42,694 nt of DNA, taken from NCBI GenBank assembly GCA_017302075.1, contig JAFLEB010000007.1, positions 1-42,694 on the forward strand, given 5' to 3'. The notes below the pieces were generated by a model. It saw only the letters and a program-made list of their open reading frames with translations, had not been told where the DNA came from and searched no databases. The translations under genes were made by a program, and so were the position numbers. This DNA comes from Lysobacterales bacterium (lineage in GTDB: Bacteria; Pseudomonadota; Gammaproteobacteria; Xanthomonadales; Xanthomonadaceae). How positions within the stretch are numbered: the first letter of the stretch is position 1; the number at the start of each line of letters is the position of its first letter. Below are positions 21,462 through 29,899 of the stretch, piece after piece.

Positions 21462-21655
21462 CTGGACAACGCCCTCCAGGCGTTGCCAGCCCACGCCGAG
21501 TCCGGTCAAGGCCCGGACTCGGCCCACACGAAGCAATCACGCGCATGAGTGCTTCGTGGCCCGCTATCCATGGCTGGTGGGAACCTCTGGATGGATCAGC
21601 GGTTCCCAAGCGCCTGCGCTGCACCCGAGGGAACGCCGGCGATCGCCGGCGTTTT
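21462..21655 (+). other. Five consecutive stem-loops: structured 3' UTR or candidate small RNA
   Basis: Five inverted repeats follow one another: 21462-21489 (11 bp, one bulge); 21495-21523 (11 bp, GCCGAGTCCGG arm); 21527-21558 (9 bp, CACGAAGCA arm); 21578-21608 (8 bp, TGGGAACC arm); and 21632-21653 (AACGCCGGC arm, then TTTT). The last has terminator form on the + strand. No convincing coding frame exists here. It could be the structured end of the hns-like mRNA or a separate small RNA. It does not match 6S, 4.5S, RNase P or tmRNA landmarks that I know. Confidence 0.5.
21632..21655 (+). terminator. Intrinsic terminator
   Basis: AACGCCGGC-GATC-GCCGGCGTT with TT directly after gives a strong stem and a short T run (GTTTTCG). 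It would end transcripts coming from the hns-like gene and lies 18 nt from the stop of the convergent ThrE-family gene. Confidence 0.65.
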
Positions 21656-21673
21656 CGTTCGTACCGCCCGCAC

Positions 21674-22921
21674 TCAGAGGTTGCGGCGCGCCGACACCAG
21701 CAGGTTGCCGAACAGCAGGCCGGCGAGCAGCGCCATCAGCGTGTTGAGCGCGGCCAGTGCGGCATCCTGCCCGGCGCCCAGGTCTTGCGCCTGCACCAGG
21801 GTGATCACGCCGCGCAGGGCCACGCTGCCGGGCACCAGCATGATCAGCCCCGGCAGGCGCACCAGCGCGCCCGGGCGATTGCGCCAGCGCGCATAGGCAT
21901 TGCCGGCGGCGGTGGTCGCCAGCGCGGACAGGAACAGGCCGGCCTGCGGGCCGACCCACTCGCCGCCGTAGCGCGAGATCAGGTAGCCCGCGGCCGCGGC
22001 CGCCATGACCAGCGGGTAATCCCGGCGATGCGCGCGGAACAGCACCGCGAACGCATAGGCGCCGACCACGAGCGCGGTCCACACCACCCATTCCGGTTGC
22101 GGGCGGGCGGCCTCGACGTCGGGCTCGATGCCGAGGCCGTCGGCGACGGCCAAGGCGATCGCGGTGCCGATGGTCAGCTTGAGGATGGTGGTCAGCGCGC
22201 CGGCGAAACGCGCGGTGCCGGAGACCAGGTGGCGGCTGGTCAGTTCGTTCATTGCATTGGTCAGCGCCATGCCGGGCAGCAGCACGATCAGCGACGCGAT
22301 GATCACGGTGTTGAGGTTCAGCGGGCCGACCAGCGCCGAGACCGCGATCGCCATCGCGCCGGCCACCAGCCCGCAGATGGCCTCGAAGGCCTCGTGCAGG
22401 CGCGGCCGCGACTGCGCGGCGAGGTCGAGCACGCCGATCACCAGGCCGATCGCCCCCGCGGTGCCGATGTCCAGCCACGGCAGGCGCAGCAGGCCGGCCA
22501 CCGCCGCGGACGCCAGCGCAAACCCGAGCAGCTGCATCGCCATGCCGCGGCGTCCGGGCGGCCGCCGCAGTTCGCGCAAGGCCGCGCGACCCTCGGCCAC
22601 CTGCATGCGTCCGGACAGCACGTCCTCGGCGATGCGGTCGGCTTCGCACAACTTGTAGAGATTGGTGTCGCCACCCTCCAGCCGGATCACGCGGGTGGTG
22701 TCGGATTCGCCGGCCGGGCGCAGCGGATCGCTGAAGGCCAGGATCATCCCGGTCGGGTTGACCCAGGGTTCGCATTCCAGCGACAGCTGCTTGGCCACCG
22801 CGACGATCGCGCCCTCCAGGCGCTGGGTGGTGGTGCCGTAGGCATGCAGGTGCATCGCCATGTCCACCACGAAGGCGATGCGCTCGGTGTAGGACGCGGT
22901 GTCGCGGGCATGCGCGGTCAT
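21674..22921 (-). CDS. Threonine/serine exporter (ThrE) family protein
   Basis: This is a 415-residue inner-membrane protein. The first half (about 1-130) is the soluble ThrE-type domain, with MAMHLHAYGTTTQRLEGAI near the start and a NPTGM segment. The second half has about ten hydrophobic segments with GTAGAIGLVIGVLDL, LVGPLNLNTVIIASLIVLLPG, and LPGLIMLVPGS near the end. ThrE exports threonine and serine in Corynebacterium; substrate here is inferred only from family. ATG 22921 is chosen over an upstream frame because the preceding ten codons overlap the promoter region. CATCCT ends 7 nt before this ATG, again without a Shine-Dalgarno. Confidence 0.85.
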   Translation of the reverse strand: MTAHARDTASYTERIAFVVDMAMHLHAYGTTTQRLEGAIVAVAKQLSLECEPWVNPTGMILAFSDPLRPAGESDTTRVIRLEGGDTNLYKLCEADRIAEDVLSGRMQVAEGRAALRELRRPPGRRGMAMQLLGFALASAAVAGLLRLPWLDIGTAGAIGLVIGVLDLAAQSRPRLHEAFEAICGLVAGAMAIAVSALVGPLNLNTVIIASLIVLLPGMALTNAMNELTSRHLVSGTARFAGALTTILKLTIGTAIALAVADGLGIEPDVEAARPQPEWVVWTALVVGAYAFAVLFRAHRRDYPLVMAAAAAGYLISRYGGEWVGPQAGLFLSALATTAAGNAYARWRNRPGALVRLPGLIMLVPGSVALRGVITLVQAQDLGAGQDAALAALNTLMALLAGLLFGNLLVSARRNL

Positions 22922-22991
22922 CCCGCTAGGATGACATGCGTCCCACGGCATTCACACCCGCGGCACCGCATTGCGTAAGCTTGGCGGGCGC

Positions 22992-24113
22992 ATGAGCCAC
23001 GCCCCGAACCACCACCCACCCGCCACCGCCATCGACCCCGCCAACCCGCAGGTCCTGCGGCTGTCGGGGCGCTGGACCCTGCGCTTCGCCAACGAAGTCG
23101 GGGACGCGCTGCGCGACCTGCCGGACGGGATCGCCTGCATCGATGCGCGCGACGTCGAGCGCCTGGACACGCTGGGGGTGCTGCAGCTCCTGCGCTACGC
23201 CGACCGCCGCTCGCTCGCGTTCGATCGCTTCCACTTCCGAGACGAGCACAAGGCGCTGATCGCCGCGATCGAGGACGTCCACGACCAGCGGCCGAAGCGC
23301 AAGCGGGACACCGGCTTCAAGGCCGCGCTGGGACGGCTCGGCTTCGCGGTGGTCGACAACGCGCGCGAGATCGTGGCGCTGGTCGCCTTCCTCGGCGAGA
23401 CCCTGGTCAAGCTGCTGCGGCTGTTCAAGGAGCCGCGCCGCTTCCGCCTGACCGCGACCTTCCACCACATGGAGCAGGTCGGCCTGGACGCGGCGCCGCT
23501 GGTCGCGCTGCTGTCGTTCATGGTCGGCGCGGTGATCGCCTTCCTCGGCGCGATGGTGCTCAAGGATTTCGGCGCAACGATCTTCGTGGTCGAGCTGGTC
23601 AGCGCGGCCTTCCTGCGCGAGTTCGGCGTGCTGCTGACCGCGATCCTGCTCGCCGGCCGCACCGCCAGCGCATTCACCGCGCAGATCGGCATGATGGTCA
23701 ACCGCGAGGAGGTCGACGCGATCCGCGTGCTCGGCCTGGACCCGGTCGACCTGCTGGTGATCCCGCGGGTGCTGGCGTTGCTGGCGATGCTGCCGCTGCT
23801 GACCTTCATCGCGATGATGGCCGGCCTGCTGGGCGGAATGGCGGTCGGCGCGTTCACCCTCGACATCCCGGTGCCGGCCTACCTCGCGCGCATGCAGGAG
23901 ATGATGGAATTCCGGCACTTCATGGTCGGCATGGTCAAGGCACCGGTGTTCGCGATGGTGATCGCGCTGATCGGCTGCCTGGAAGGCCTGCAGGTCGAAG
24001 GCACCGCGCAGTCGCTGGGCGAGCGCACGACCTCCAGCGTGGTGCAGGCGATCTCGATGGTGATCGTGATCGACGCGATGGCCGCGCTGTGGTTCATGGA
24101 AATGGACGTCTGA
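22992..24113 (+). CDS. MCE-system ABC permease with fused STAS domain (MlaB-MlaE type)
   Basis: This 373-residue protein belongs to a phospholipid transporter of the Mla/MCE kind. Residues about 15-95 form a STAS domain (LRLSGRWTL, DARDVERLDTLGVLQLL), the counterpart of separate MlaB in E. coli. Residues about 115-373 are the MlaE permease, with FSM-VGAVIAFLGA, the coupling segment GRTASAFTAQIGMMVNREEVDA shortened here to its core, and EGLQVEGTAQSLGERTTSSVV near the end. The next gene starts 2 nt after its stop. The fusion means MlaB and MlaE are made in a one-to-one ratio. No mlaC or mlaA lies nearby. Confidence 0.9.
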   Translation: MSHAPNHHPPATAIDPANPQVLRLSGRWTLRFANEVGDALRDLPDGIACIDARDVERLDTLGVLQLLRYADRRSLAFDRFHFRDEHKALIAAIEDVHDQRPKRKRDTGFKAALGRLGFAVVDNAREIVALVAFLGETLVKLLRLFKEPRRFRLTATFHHMEQVGLDAAPLVALLSFMVGAVIAFLGAMVLKDFGATIFVVELVSAAFLREFGVLLTAILLAGRTASAFTAQIGMMVNREEVDAIRVLGLDPVDLLVIPRVLALLAMLPLLTFIAMMAGLLGGMAVGAFTLDIPVPAYLARMQEMMEFRHFMVGMVKAPVFAMVIALIGCLEGLQVEGTAQSLGERTTSSVVQAISMVIVIDAMAALWFMEMDV

Positions 24114-24115
24114 GC

Positions 24116-24922
24116 ATGGCGACGCCCCGCGATCCGAATACCGTGGACGGCGTGGTGATCGGCGATGCGCCGCTGATTCACGTGCGCGGCCTGGTCAACC
24201 GCTTCGGCGAGCAGGTCGTGCACGACGGGGTCGACCTCGACGTGCGCCGCGGCGAGATCCTCGGCGTGGTCGGCGGCTCCGGCACCGGCAAGTCGGTGCT
24301 CATGCGCTCGATCCTGGGCCTGCGCAAGCCGGACGCGGGGCGGATCCAGTTGCTCGGCGTGGATGCGCGCAGCGAGGATCCGGTGACCCGCCGGCACATC
24401 GAGCGCAATACCGGGGTGCTATTCCAGGACGGCGCCCTGTTCTCGTCGCTGACCGTCGGCGAGAACGTGCAGGTCCCGCTCAAGGAGTACTACCCGGACC
24501 TGCCGGACTCGCTGCGCTACGAGCTCGCGCTGCTGAAGATCAAGCTCGCCGGGTTGCCGGCGGACGCGCTGGACAAGCTGCCTTCGCAACTGTCGGGCGG
24601 CATGCGCAAGCGCGCCGGGCTGGCGCGCGCCCTGGCGCTGGATCCCCCGCTGCTGTTCCTCGACGAGCCGACCGCCGGCCTCGACCCGATCGGCGCGGCC
24701 GCCTTCGACACGCTCATCCGTACCCTCCAGCAGGCGCTGGGCCTCACGGTGTTCCTGATCACCCACGACCTCGATTCGCTGTACGCGATCTGCGACCGGG
24801 TGGCGGTCCTGGCCGACCGCAAGGTCATCGCGGTGGCGCCGGTCGCCGAGCTGGAAACCCTGGACCACCCCTGGGTCCAGGAATACTTCAACGGGCCGCG
24901 TGGGCGCGCGGCCCGGAGCTGA
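24116..24922 (+). CDS. mlaF: MCE-system ABC ATPase (MlaF type)
   Basis: This 268-residue ATPase drives the MlaE-type permease. All ABC motifs are present: Walker A GGSGTGKS (about residues 57-64), the Q-loop in LFQDGALFSSLTV, the signature LSGGMRKRAGLARAL, Walker B LLFLDEPTAGLDP, and the H-loop ITHDLDSL. The FQDGALFSSLTVGENV stretch and the end HPWVQEYFNGPRG (the region that contacts the STAS protein in E. coli MlaF) identify the MlaF subfamily. It is encoded 2 nt after the permease and 48 nt before the MCE gene. Confidence 0.93.
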   Translation: MATPRDPNTVDGVVIGDAPLIHVRGLVNRFGEQVVHDGVDLDVRRGEILGVVGGSGTGKSVLMRSILGLRKPDAGRIQLLGVDARSEDPVTRRHIERNTGVLFQDGALFSSLTVGENVQVPLKEYYPDLPDSLRYELALLKIKLAGLPADALDKLPSQLSGGMRKRAGLARALALDPPLLFLDEPTAGLDPIGAAAFDTLIRTLQQALGLTVFLITHDLDSLYAICDRVAVLADRKVIAVAPVAELETLDHPWVQEYFNGPRGRAARS

Positions 24923-24957
24923 AGCGCCGGCATGCACGCCCTTGTCACCAGATGACG

Positions 24958-24963
24958 TAGAGT
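24958..24963 (+). promoter_or_regulatory. Candidate internal -10 (TAGAGT) before the MCE gene
   Basis: TAGAGT ends 8 nt before ATG 24971 in the only sizeable gap of this operon, and no Shine-Dalgarno is visible. It may allow extra, leaderless expression of the MCE protein. Confidence 0.25.
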
Positions 24964-24970
24964 CCGAACG

Positions 24971-25897
24971 ATGGAAACCCGTGCCAACTACGTGCTGATC
25001 GGCGGCTTCACCATCCTCGCGTCGGTGTTCCTGCTGTTGTTCGCCCTGTGGGCGACCAAGTTCAGCTCCGACCGCAGCTGGCGCCGCTATGAGGTGATCT
25101 TCAGCGAGCCCGTCACCGGCCTCACCGAGGGCGGCAGCGTCCAGTACAACGGCATCGCGATCGGCACCGTCGACAAGCTCAGCCTGGACCCGGACGACGC
25201 GCGCAAGGTCGTGGCCCTGCTCAAGCTGAAGGCCGATGCCCCGATCAAGGTCGACACCCGCGCCAAGCTCTCGCAGCAGGGCATCACCGGCGTCCCCTTC
25301 ATCCAGCTCACCGGCGGCAGCCCCACCGCGCCGCGGCTGGAGCCCAGCGAGAGCGTGGAGATCCCGATCATCCGCACCGAGCCCTCGGCGCTGCAGAACA
25401 TCGCCGACACCGCCAACCGCCTGGTCGCGCGCATGGACCAGCTGCTGAGCGAGCAGAACATCCGCCACGTGTCCGACACCCTGGCCCACATCGAGGCCGC
25501 GACCGGCACGCTGGCCGGCCAGCGCGAGGACATCGCCGCGCTCATCGTCAACGCGCGCGAGGCGACCGCCTCGCTGAAGACCACGCTGGCCACCGCCAAC
25601 GGCTCGATGGCGAAGATCGACCGCGACGTCGTCGACCGCCTGCCGGCGCTGATGGACCAGCTGGAGGCGACCGTCGGCAAGCTCGATTCGGTGGCGGGCA
25701 ACGCCAACGCGATGATCGCCGAGAACCGCCCGGCGTTGCAGAGCTTCGCCAACGAAGGCCTGTCGCAGATGGGCCCGACCCTCGCCGAACTGCGCGCGCT
25801 GATCCGCGACCTGCGCCGGGTGACCGACCGCCTCGACGGCGGCCCCGCGCGCTACATCCTCGGCCGCGACGCGCCCAAGGAATTCGAACCGAAATGA
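24971..25897 (+). CDS. mlaD: MCE domain substrate-binding protein (MlaD type, long form)
   Basis: This gene encodes 308 residues. A single N-terminal transmembrane anchor (about 8-28) is followed by one MCE domain (about 38-118; GLTEGGSVQYNGIAIGTVDKL, core GSVQYNGIAIG, and QGITGVPFIQLTGG). MCE proteins form hexamers that carry lipids through the periplasm. Unlike E. coli MlaD (183 residues), this one has a further long helical region (about 140-290) with heptad-like spacing and few prolines, as in MCE proteins that build a needle or tunnel. It overlaps the following lipoprotein gene by four bases. Confidence 0.9.
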   Translation: METRANYVLIGGFTILASVFLLLFALWATKFSSDRSWRRYEVIFSEPVTGLTEGGSVQYNGIAIGTVDKLSLDPDDARKVVALLKLKADAPIKVDTRAKLSQQGITGVPFIQLTGGSPTAPRLEPSESVEIPIIRTEPSALQNIADTANRLVARMDQLLSEQNIRHVSDTLAHIEAATGTLAGQREDIAALIVNAREATASLKTTLATANGSMAKIDRDVVDRLPALMDQLEATVGKLDSVAGNANAMIAENRPALQSFANEGLSQMGPTLAELRALIRDLRRVTDRLDGGPARYILGRDAPKEFEPK

Positions 25898-26532
25898 GCC
25901 GACCGACGCCCTTACCCGCCCTGCTCGCCGCCTTGCTGTGCGCGGCCCTCTCCGGCTGCCTGTCCACGCCGAAGGACGCGCCCGCGATCTACGCACCCGC
26001 GCTCGCCACCCAGGCCGATCCGGCATGGCCGGCGGTGACCTGGCAACTCAGCATCGCCCGCCCGACCGCGCCGCGGATGATGGACAGCTCGCGCATCGCG
26101 GTGAGCCCGGCGCCGGGCGAACTGCAGGTGTACAAGGGCGCGCTGTGGGCCAGCGCCCCCGGCGAAATGCTCGAGGACGGCGTGCTGCGTGCACTGGAGG
26201 ACTCCGGCAAGATCCCGGCGGTCGCGCGCCAGGGCAGCGGGATCGGCGCGGATTACCGGCTGGTGATGGACATCCGCCACTTCGAGGCCGACTACGCCGG
26301 CGCGGCCACGCCGTCCGCGCTGGTCGAGGTCAACGCCAAGCTGCTGCATACCATCGACCAGTCGGTGATCGGCACCCGCACGATCCGCCAGGCGGTGCCC
26401 GCGGACGGCACCGAGGTCGCGCGCGTGGCCGATGCCTTCGGCCGTGCCCTGCAGGCGACCAGCCGCGAGATCGCGGGCTGGGTGCTGGAGACGGGCCAAG
26501 CCCACGAGCGCACCCACGCGCCCAGGCGCTGA
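25894..26532 (+). CDS. ABC-type transport auxiliary lipoprotein (PqiC/DUF330 type)
   Basis: This 212-residue protein has a lipoprotein signal with LSGC and Cys22 as the lipidated residue. The mature part carries the features of the PqiC/YmbA family: WQLSIARPTAPRMMDSSRIAV, then VYKGALWASAPGEMLEDGVLRALEDSG, and a C-terminal GTRTIRQAVP with a final helix. In E. coli such a lipoprotein works with the PqiAB needle at the outer membrane. Here it ends an Mla-like operon instead, and may dock the long MCE helices to the outer membrane (inference). Start ATG 25894 overlaps the MCE gene stop. Confidence 0.85.
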   Translation: MSRPTPLPALLAALLCAALSGCLSTPKDAPAIYAPALATQADPAWPAVTWQLSIARPTAPRMMDSSRIAVSPAPGELQVYKGALWASAPGEMLEDGVLRALEDSGKIPAVARQGSGIGADYRLVMDIRHFEADYAGAATPSALVEVNAKLLHTIDQSVIGTRTIRQAVPADGTEVARVADAFGRALQATSREIAGWVLETGQAHERTHAPRR

Positions 26533-26570
26533 GGCCCCCGCCGCATTTGCGGCGCCGCGTGCAAACCGGG

Positions 26571-26576
26571 GACAAT
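26571..26576 (+). promoter_or_regulatory. Candidate ETF-QO -10 (GACAAT)
   Basis: GACAAT in the 72-nt gap would start transcription near 26583, leaving a leader with GGAG before ATG 26605. Confidence 0.3.
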
Positions 26577-26604
26577 CCATCCCGAACGGATGGAGCATCA
26601 CGGC

Positions 26605-28272
26605 ATGGGTCACGAGCAGGTCGAACGCGAGGCGATGGAGTACGACATCGTCGTGGTCGGGGCAGGCCCCGGCGGGCTAGCGACGGCGATCCGCCTCAAG
26701 CAGCTGGCCAGCGAAGCCGGGCGGGAGGCCTCCGTCTGCGTGCTCGAGAAGGGCTCGGAACCGGGTGCGCACATCCTCTCCGGCGCGATCATGGATCCGC
26801 GGGCACTGGCCGAACTGTTCCCGGACTGGAAGGAGCGCGGCGCACCGCTGCGGCAGGCAGTGGCCGAGGACGAATTCCTGTTCCTCGACGAAACCGGCGC
26901 CAAGGCCACGCCGCACTGGCTGCTGCCGGACTGCTTCAAGAACGACGGCAACTACATCGTCAGCCTGGGCGCGGTGACGCGCTGGCTGGCGCAGCAGGCC
27001 GAGGCGCTGGGCGTGGAGATCTTCCCCGGCTTCGCCGCCGCCGAGGTGCTGTACGACGAGGCCGGCGCGGTCAAGGGCGTGGCCACCGGCGACATGGGCA
27101 TCGGCAAGGACGGCGAGCCGACCGAGCAGTTCCAGCGCGGCATGGAACTGCACGCGAAGTACACGATCTTCGCCGAGGGTTCGCGCGGCCAGCTGGGACG
27201 GCAACTCATCGCGAAGTACCAACTCGATGCCGGCAAGGACCCGCAGAGCTACGGCATCGGCATCAAGGAGCTGTGGCAGGCCGATCCGGCCAGGCACCGG
27301 CCGGGCCTGGTCGTGCACACCGCCGGCTGGCCGCTGGACAGCGACACCTACGGCGGCTCGTTCCTCTACCACGCCGAGGGCGGGCAGATCGCGATCGGCT
27401 TCGTGGTCGGGCTGGACTACAGGAATCCGTGGCTGAGCCCGTTCAACGAATTCCAGCGCTTCAAGACCCATCCGGCGATCCGCAAGCACCTCGAGGGTGG
27501 CAAGCGCATCGGCTACGGCGCGCGCAGCATCACCGCGGGCGGCCTGCTCAGCCTGCCGAAGACGGTGTTCCCCGGTGGCGCGCTGGTGGGCTGCGAGGCC
27601 GGCTATCTCAACGCCAGCCGGATCAAGGGCAGCCATGCCGCGATCAAGACCGGCATGCTGGCCGCGGAGGCCGCGTTCGCGGCGCTGGGCGAAGGCCGCC
27701 AACGCGACGAACTGGCCGCCTACCCCGCCGCGTTCGAGCGCAGCTGGCTGCATGCCGAACTGCAGCAGTCGAAGAACTTCAAGCAGTGGTTCAAGAAGGG
27801 CCGCACGTTCGCCACGCTGATGACCGGCATCGAGCAATGGCTGCTACCGAAGCTCGGCATCCGCAACCCGCCGTGGACCCTCCACCGCCAGGCGCCCGAC
27901 CACGCCTGCCTGGAACCGGCCGCGACCCAGCCGAGGATCGAGTACCCGAAGCCCGACGGGGTGTTGAGCTTCGATCGCCTCAGTTCGGTGTTCCTGTCCA
28001 GCACCCACCACGACGAGGACCAGCCGGCGCACCTGACGCTCAAGGATCCGTCGGTGCCGGTCGCGGTGAACCTGAAGGAATACGCCGGCCCGGAGGCGCG
28101 CTACTGCCCGGCGGGCGTCTACGAATTCGTCGGCGAGCCCGGCGCCGAGCGCCTGCAGATCAACGCCGCCAACTGCGTGCACTGCAAGACCTGCGACATC
28201 AAGGACCCCACCCAGAACATCGTCTGGGTCGCCCCGCAGGGCGGCGGCGGGCCCAACTACACCGGCATGTGA
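26605..28272 (+). CDS. Electron transfer flavoprotein-ubiquinone oxidoreductase
   Basis: This gene encodes 555 residues from ATG 26605 (GGAG nine bases upstream); in-frame ATGs at 26590 and 26635 are alternatives. The enzyme takes electrons from ETF and reduces ubiquinone at the inner membrane. The FAD site is VVVGAGPGGLATAIRL near the N terminus, with GSHAAIKTGMLAAEAAF later. The membrane-facing quinone region is in the middle. The C-terminal ferredoxin-like domain has the [4Fe-4S] ligands in CPAGVYEF and NCVHCKTCDIKDP. It is followed by a clear terminator, and ETF subunit genes lie 1.6 kb away. Confidence 0.95.
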   Translation: MGHEQVEREAMEYDIVVVGAGPGGLATAIRLKQLASEAGREASVCVLEKGSEPGAHILSGAIMDPRALAELFPDWKERGAPLRQAVAEDEFLFLDETGAKATPHWLLPDCFKNDGNYIVSLGAVTRWLAQQAEALGVEIFPGFAAAEVLYDEAGAVKGVATGDMGIGKDGEPTEQFQRGMELHAKYTIFAEGSRGQLGRQLIAKYQLDAGKDPQSYGIGIKELWQADPARHRPGLVVHTAGWPLDSDTYGGSFLYHAEGGQIAIGFVVGLDYRNPWLSPFNEFQRFKTHPAIRKHLEGGKRIGYGARSITAGGLLSLPKTVFPGGALVGCEAGYLNASRIKGSHAAIKTGMLAAEAAFAALGEGRQRDELAAYPAAFERSWLHAELQQSKNFKQWFKKGRTFATLMTGIEQWLLPKLGIRNPPWTLHRQAPDHACLEPAATQPRIEYPKPDGVLSFDRLSSVFLSSTHHDEDQPAHLTLKDPSVPVAVNLKEYAGPEARYCPAGVYEFVGEPGAERLQINAANCVHCKTCDIKDPTQNIVWVAPQGGGGPNYTGM

Positions 28273-28278
28273 CGCGAA

Positions 28279-28307
28279 TGAAAAAGCCGCCCGAGGGCGG
28301 CTTTTTC
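28279..28307. terminator. Bidirectional intrinsic terminator
   Basis: AAAAAGCCGCCC (28281-28292) and GGGCGGCTTTTT (28295-28306) form a GC stem with A-tract and T-tract on both sides. It serves ETF-QO (+) and scoB (-), which converge here. Confidence 0.9.
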
Positions 28308-28360
28308 AATCTGCGCTGAGTTCCGGGTTCCGCCGGACTGCCGCGATGCATGCCGCGCCG

Positions 28361-28987
28361 TCAGTGCAGCGGAACACCCGTCTTCGCCACCACTTCCTCG
28401 CGGGTCACGCCGTCGGCCAGCTCGACCAGCTCGAGGCCCCCGGCGGTGACGTCGAACACGCCGAGCTCGGTGATGATGCGGTCGACCACGCCGACGCCGG
28501 TCAGCGGCAGCGTGCAGGCGGGCAGGATCTTGGGCGCGCCGGTCTTGGTCGCGTGCTCCATCAGCACCACCACGCGCTGCACGCCGGCCACCAGGTCCAT
28601 CGCGCCGCCCATGCCCTTGACCATCTTGCCGGGCACCATCCAGTTGGCGAGGTCGCCCTTGTCGGTGACTTCCATCGCGCCGAGGATCGCCAAATCGATG
28701 TGGCCGCCGCGGATCATCGCGAACGAATCGTGGCTGCCGAAGTAGCTGGCGCCGGGCACCGCGGTGACGGTCTGCTTGCCGGCGTTGATCAGGTCGGCGT
28801 CCACCGTGTCCTCGGTCGGGAACGGGCCGATGCCGAGCAGGCCGTTCTCGCTCTGCAGCCACACCTCCATCCCCTCGGGGATATGGTTGGCCACCAGGGT
28901 GGGCAGGCCGATGCCGAGGTTGACGTAGGCGCCGTCGGTGAGTTCCTGCGCGGCGCGCGCCGCCATCTGGTCGCGGGTCCAGGCCAT
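28361..28987 (-). CDS. scoB: 3-oxoacid CoA-transferase subunit B
   Basis: This 208-residue beta subunit of the succinyl-CoA:3-ketoacid (acetoacetate) CoA-transferase interconverts acetoacetate and acetoacetyl-CoA. It begins [16 protein letters not shown], then [13 protein letters not shown] and SENGLLG with the catalytic glutamate at residue 47; GGAMDLVAG is conserved further on. It follows scoA with one base between stop and start, so the two are translated together. It converges with ETF-QO. A butyrate- or other acyl-CoA transferase is possible, but the motifs fit the SCOT type best. Confidence 0.93.
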   Translation of the reverse strand: MAWTRDQMAARAAQELTDGAYVNLGIGLPTLVANHIPEGMEVWLQSENGLLGIGPFPTEDTVDADLINAGKQTVTAVPGASYFGSHDSFAMIRGGHIDLAILGAMEVTDKGDLANWMVPGKMVKGMGGAMDLVAGVQRVVVLMEHATKTGAPKILPACTLPLTGVGVVDRIITELGVFDVTAGGLELVELADGVTREEVVAKTGVPLH

Positions 28988-28988
28988 G

Positions 28989-29723
28989 TCAGTTGCCCTC
29001 CGGCTGGCGAATGGTGCGCTGTTCGATGCGCTTCTCGGGGGTCGGGTTGACCACGATGCGCTGCACGTAGATGCCGGGGAGGTGCACGTGGTCCGGATCG
29101 ATGCTGCCGGTCTCGACCAGTTCCTCGACCTCGGCGATGCACACCTTGCCGGCCATCGCGCAGGCGGGATTGAAGTTGCGCGCGGTCTTGCGGAACACCA
29201 GGTTGCCGGCCCGGTCGGCCTTCCACGCCTTGACCAGCGAGACGTCGGCCTTCAGCGCGGTCTCCAGGACGTACCAGCGGCCATCGATCTGCCGGGTTTC
29301 CTTGCCGTCGGCGACGATGGTGCCGTAGCCGGTGGCGGTGAAGAACGCGGGGATGCCGGCGCCGCCGGCGCGCAGGCGCTCGGCCAGCGTGCCCTGCGGG
29401 TTGAACTCCAGTTCCAGCTCGCCGCCCAGGTACTGGCGCTCGAATTCCTTGTTCTCGCCCACGTAGGACGAAATCATCTTGCGGATCTGCCGGGTGGCCA
29501 GCAGCTGGCCCAGGCCGAAGCCATCGACGCCCGCGTTGTTGGAGATCACGGTCAGGTCCTTGGCGCCGGAATCGCGCAACGCGGCGATCAGGGCCTCGGG
29601 GATGCCGCAAAGGCCGAAGCCGCCGACCGCGAGGGTCTGGCCATCGGCGACCAGGCCTTCAAGGGCCGCGGCGGCGCTGGGGTAGTGCTTGCTGGATGCA
29701 GGCGTGCTCTGGGCGGATGCCAC
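28989..29723 (-). CDS. scoA: 3-oxoacid CoA-transferase subunit A
   Basis: This 244-residue alpha subunit carries the CoA-binding motif in [14 protein letters not shown] (about residues 33-46). [15 protein letters not shown] and [22 protein letters not shown], here with the core [12 protein letters not shown], are typical of the family. The start is put at GTG 29723 because GGAG lies eight bases upstream; an ATG at 29756 is in frame but overlaps a TAGAAT promoter box and has no Shine-Dalgarno. It is divergent from etfB. Confidence 0.92.
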   Translation of the reverse strand: MASAQSTPASSKHYPSAAAALEGLVADGQTLAVGGFGLCGIPEALIAALRDSGAKDLTVISNNAGVDGFGLGQLLATRQIRKMISSYVGENKEFERQYLGGELELEFNPQGTLAERLRAGGAGIPAFFTATGYGTIVADGKETRQIDGRWYVLETALKADVSLVKAWKADRAGNLVFRKTARNFNPACAMAGKVCIAEVEELVETGSIDPDHVHLPGIYVQRIVVNPTPEKRIEQRTIRQPEGN

Positions 29724-29754
29724 GGGCAGGACTCCAGGACGTGGGGAGGGCGCC

Positions 29755-29760
29755 ATTCTA
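29755..29760 (-). promoter_or_regulatory. Candidate scoAB -10 element (TAGAAT)
   Basis: The - strand reads TAGAAT at 29760-29755, which puts the start near 29748, about 25 nt before GTG 29723. This also argues against the in-frame ATG at 29756. Confidence 0.4.
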
Positions 29761-29845
29761 GCGGCGTGGCCGCGCGTGCCCACCGTACCTTCGGGCAGGC
29801 GACAGCGCCGGCGACTACCGTACTGCAGCGTATGCGCGGGTCCGG

Positions 29846-29851
29846 TAAAAT
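29846..29851 (+). promoter_or_regulatory. Candidate etfBA -10 element (TAAAAT)
   Basis: TAAAAT ends 49 nt before ATG 29900 in the divergent scoA/etfB spacer. Its context (GGTAAAATGCCGGG) resembles the box before proS. Confidence 0.4.
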
Positions 29852-29899
29852 GCCGGGCTCGCCCCCGTGGCGCCCTTCCCCACTAGGACTCCCGAGACG

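Noticed and set aside
21462..21655. Known housekeeping RNA (6S, 4.5S, RNase P, tmRNA)
   Set aside because: The conserved sequence landmarks of these RNAs were not found and the expected neighbours are absent; kept only as an unassigned structured region.
21545..22978. 477-codon + strand frame after the hns-like gene
   Set aside because: It is antisense to the ThrE-family membrane protein and starts inside the stem-loop region; the product is Gln/His/Gly-rich without any domain.
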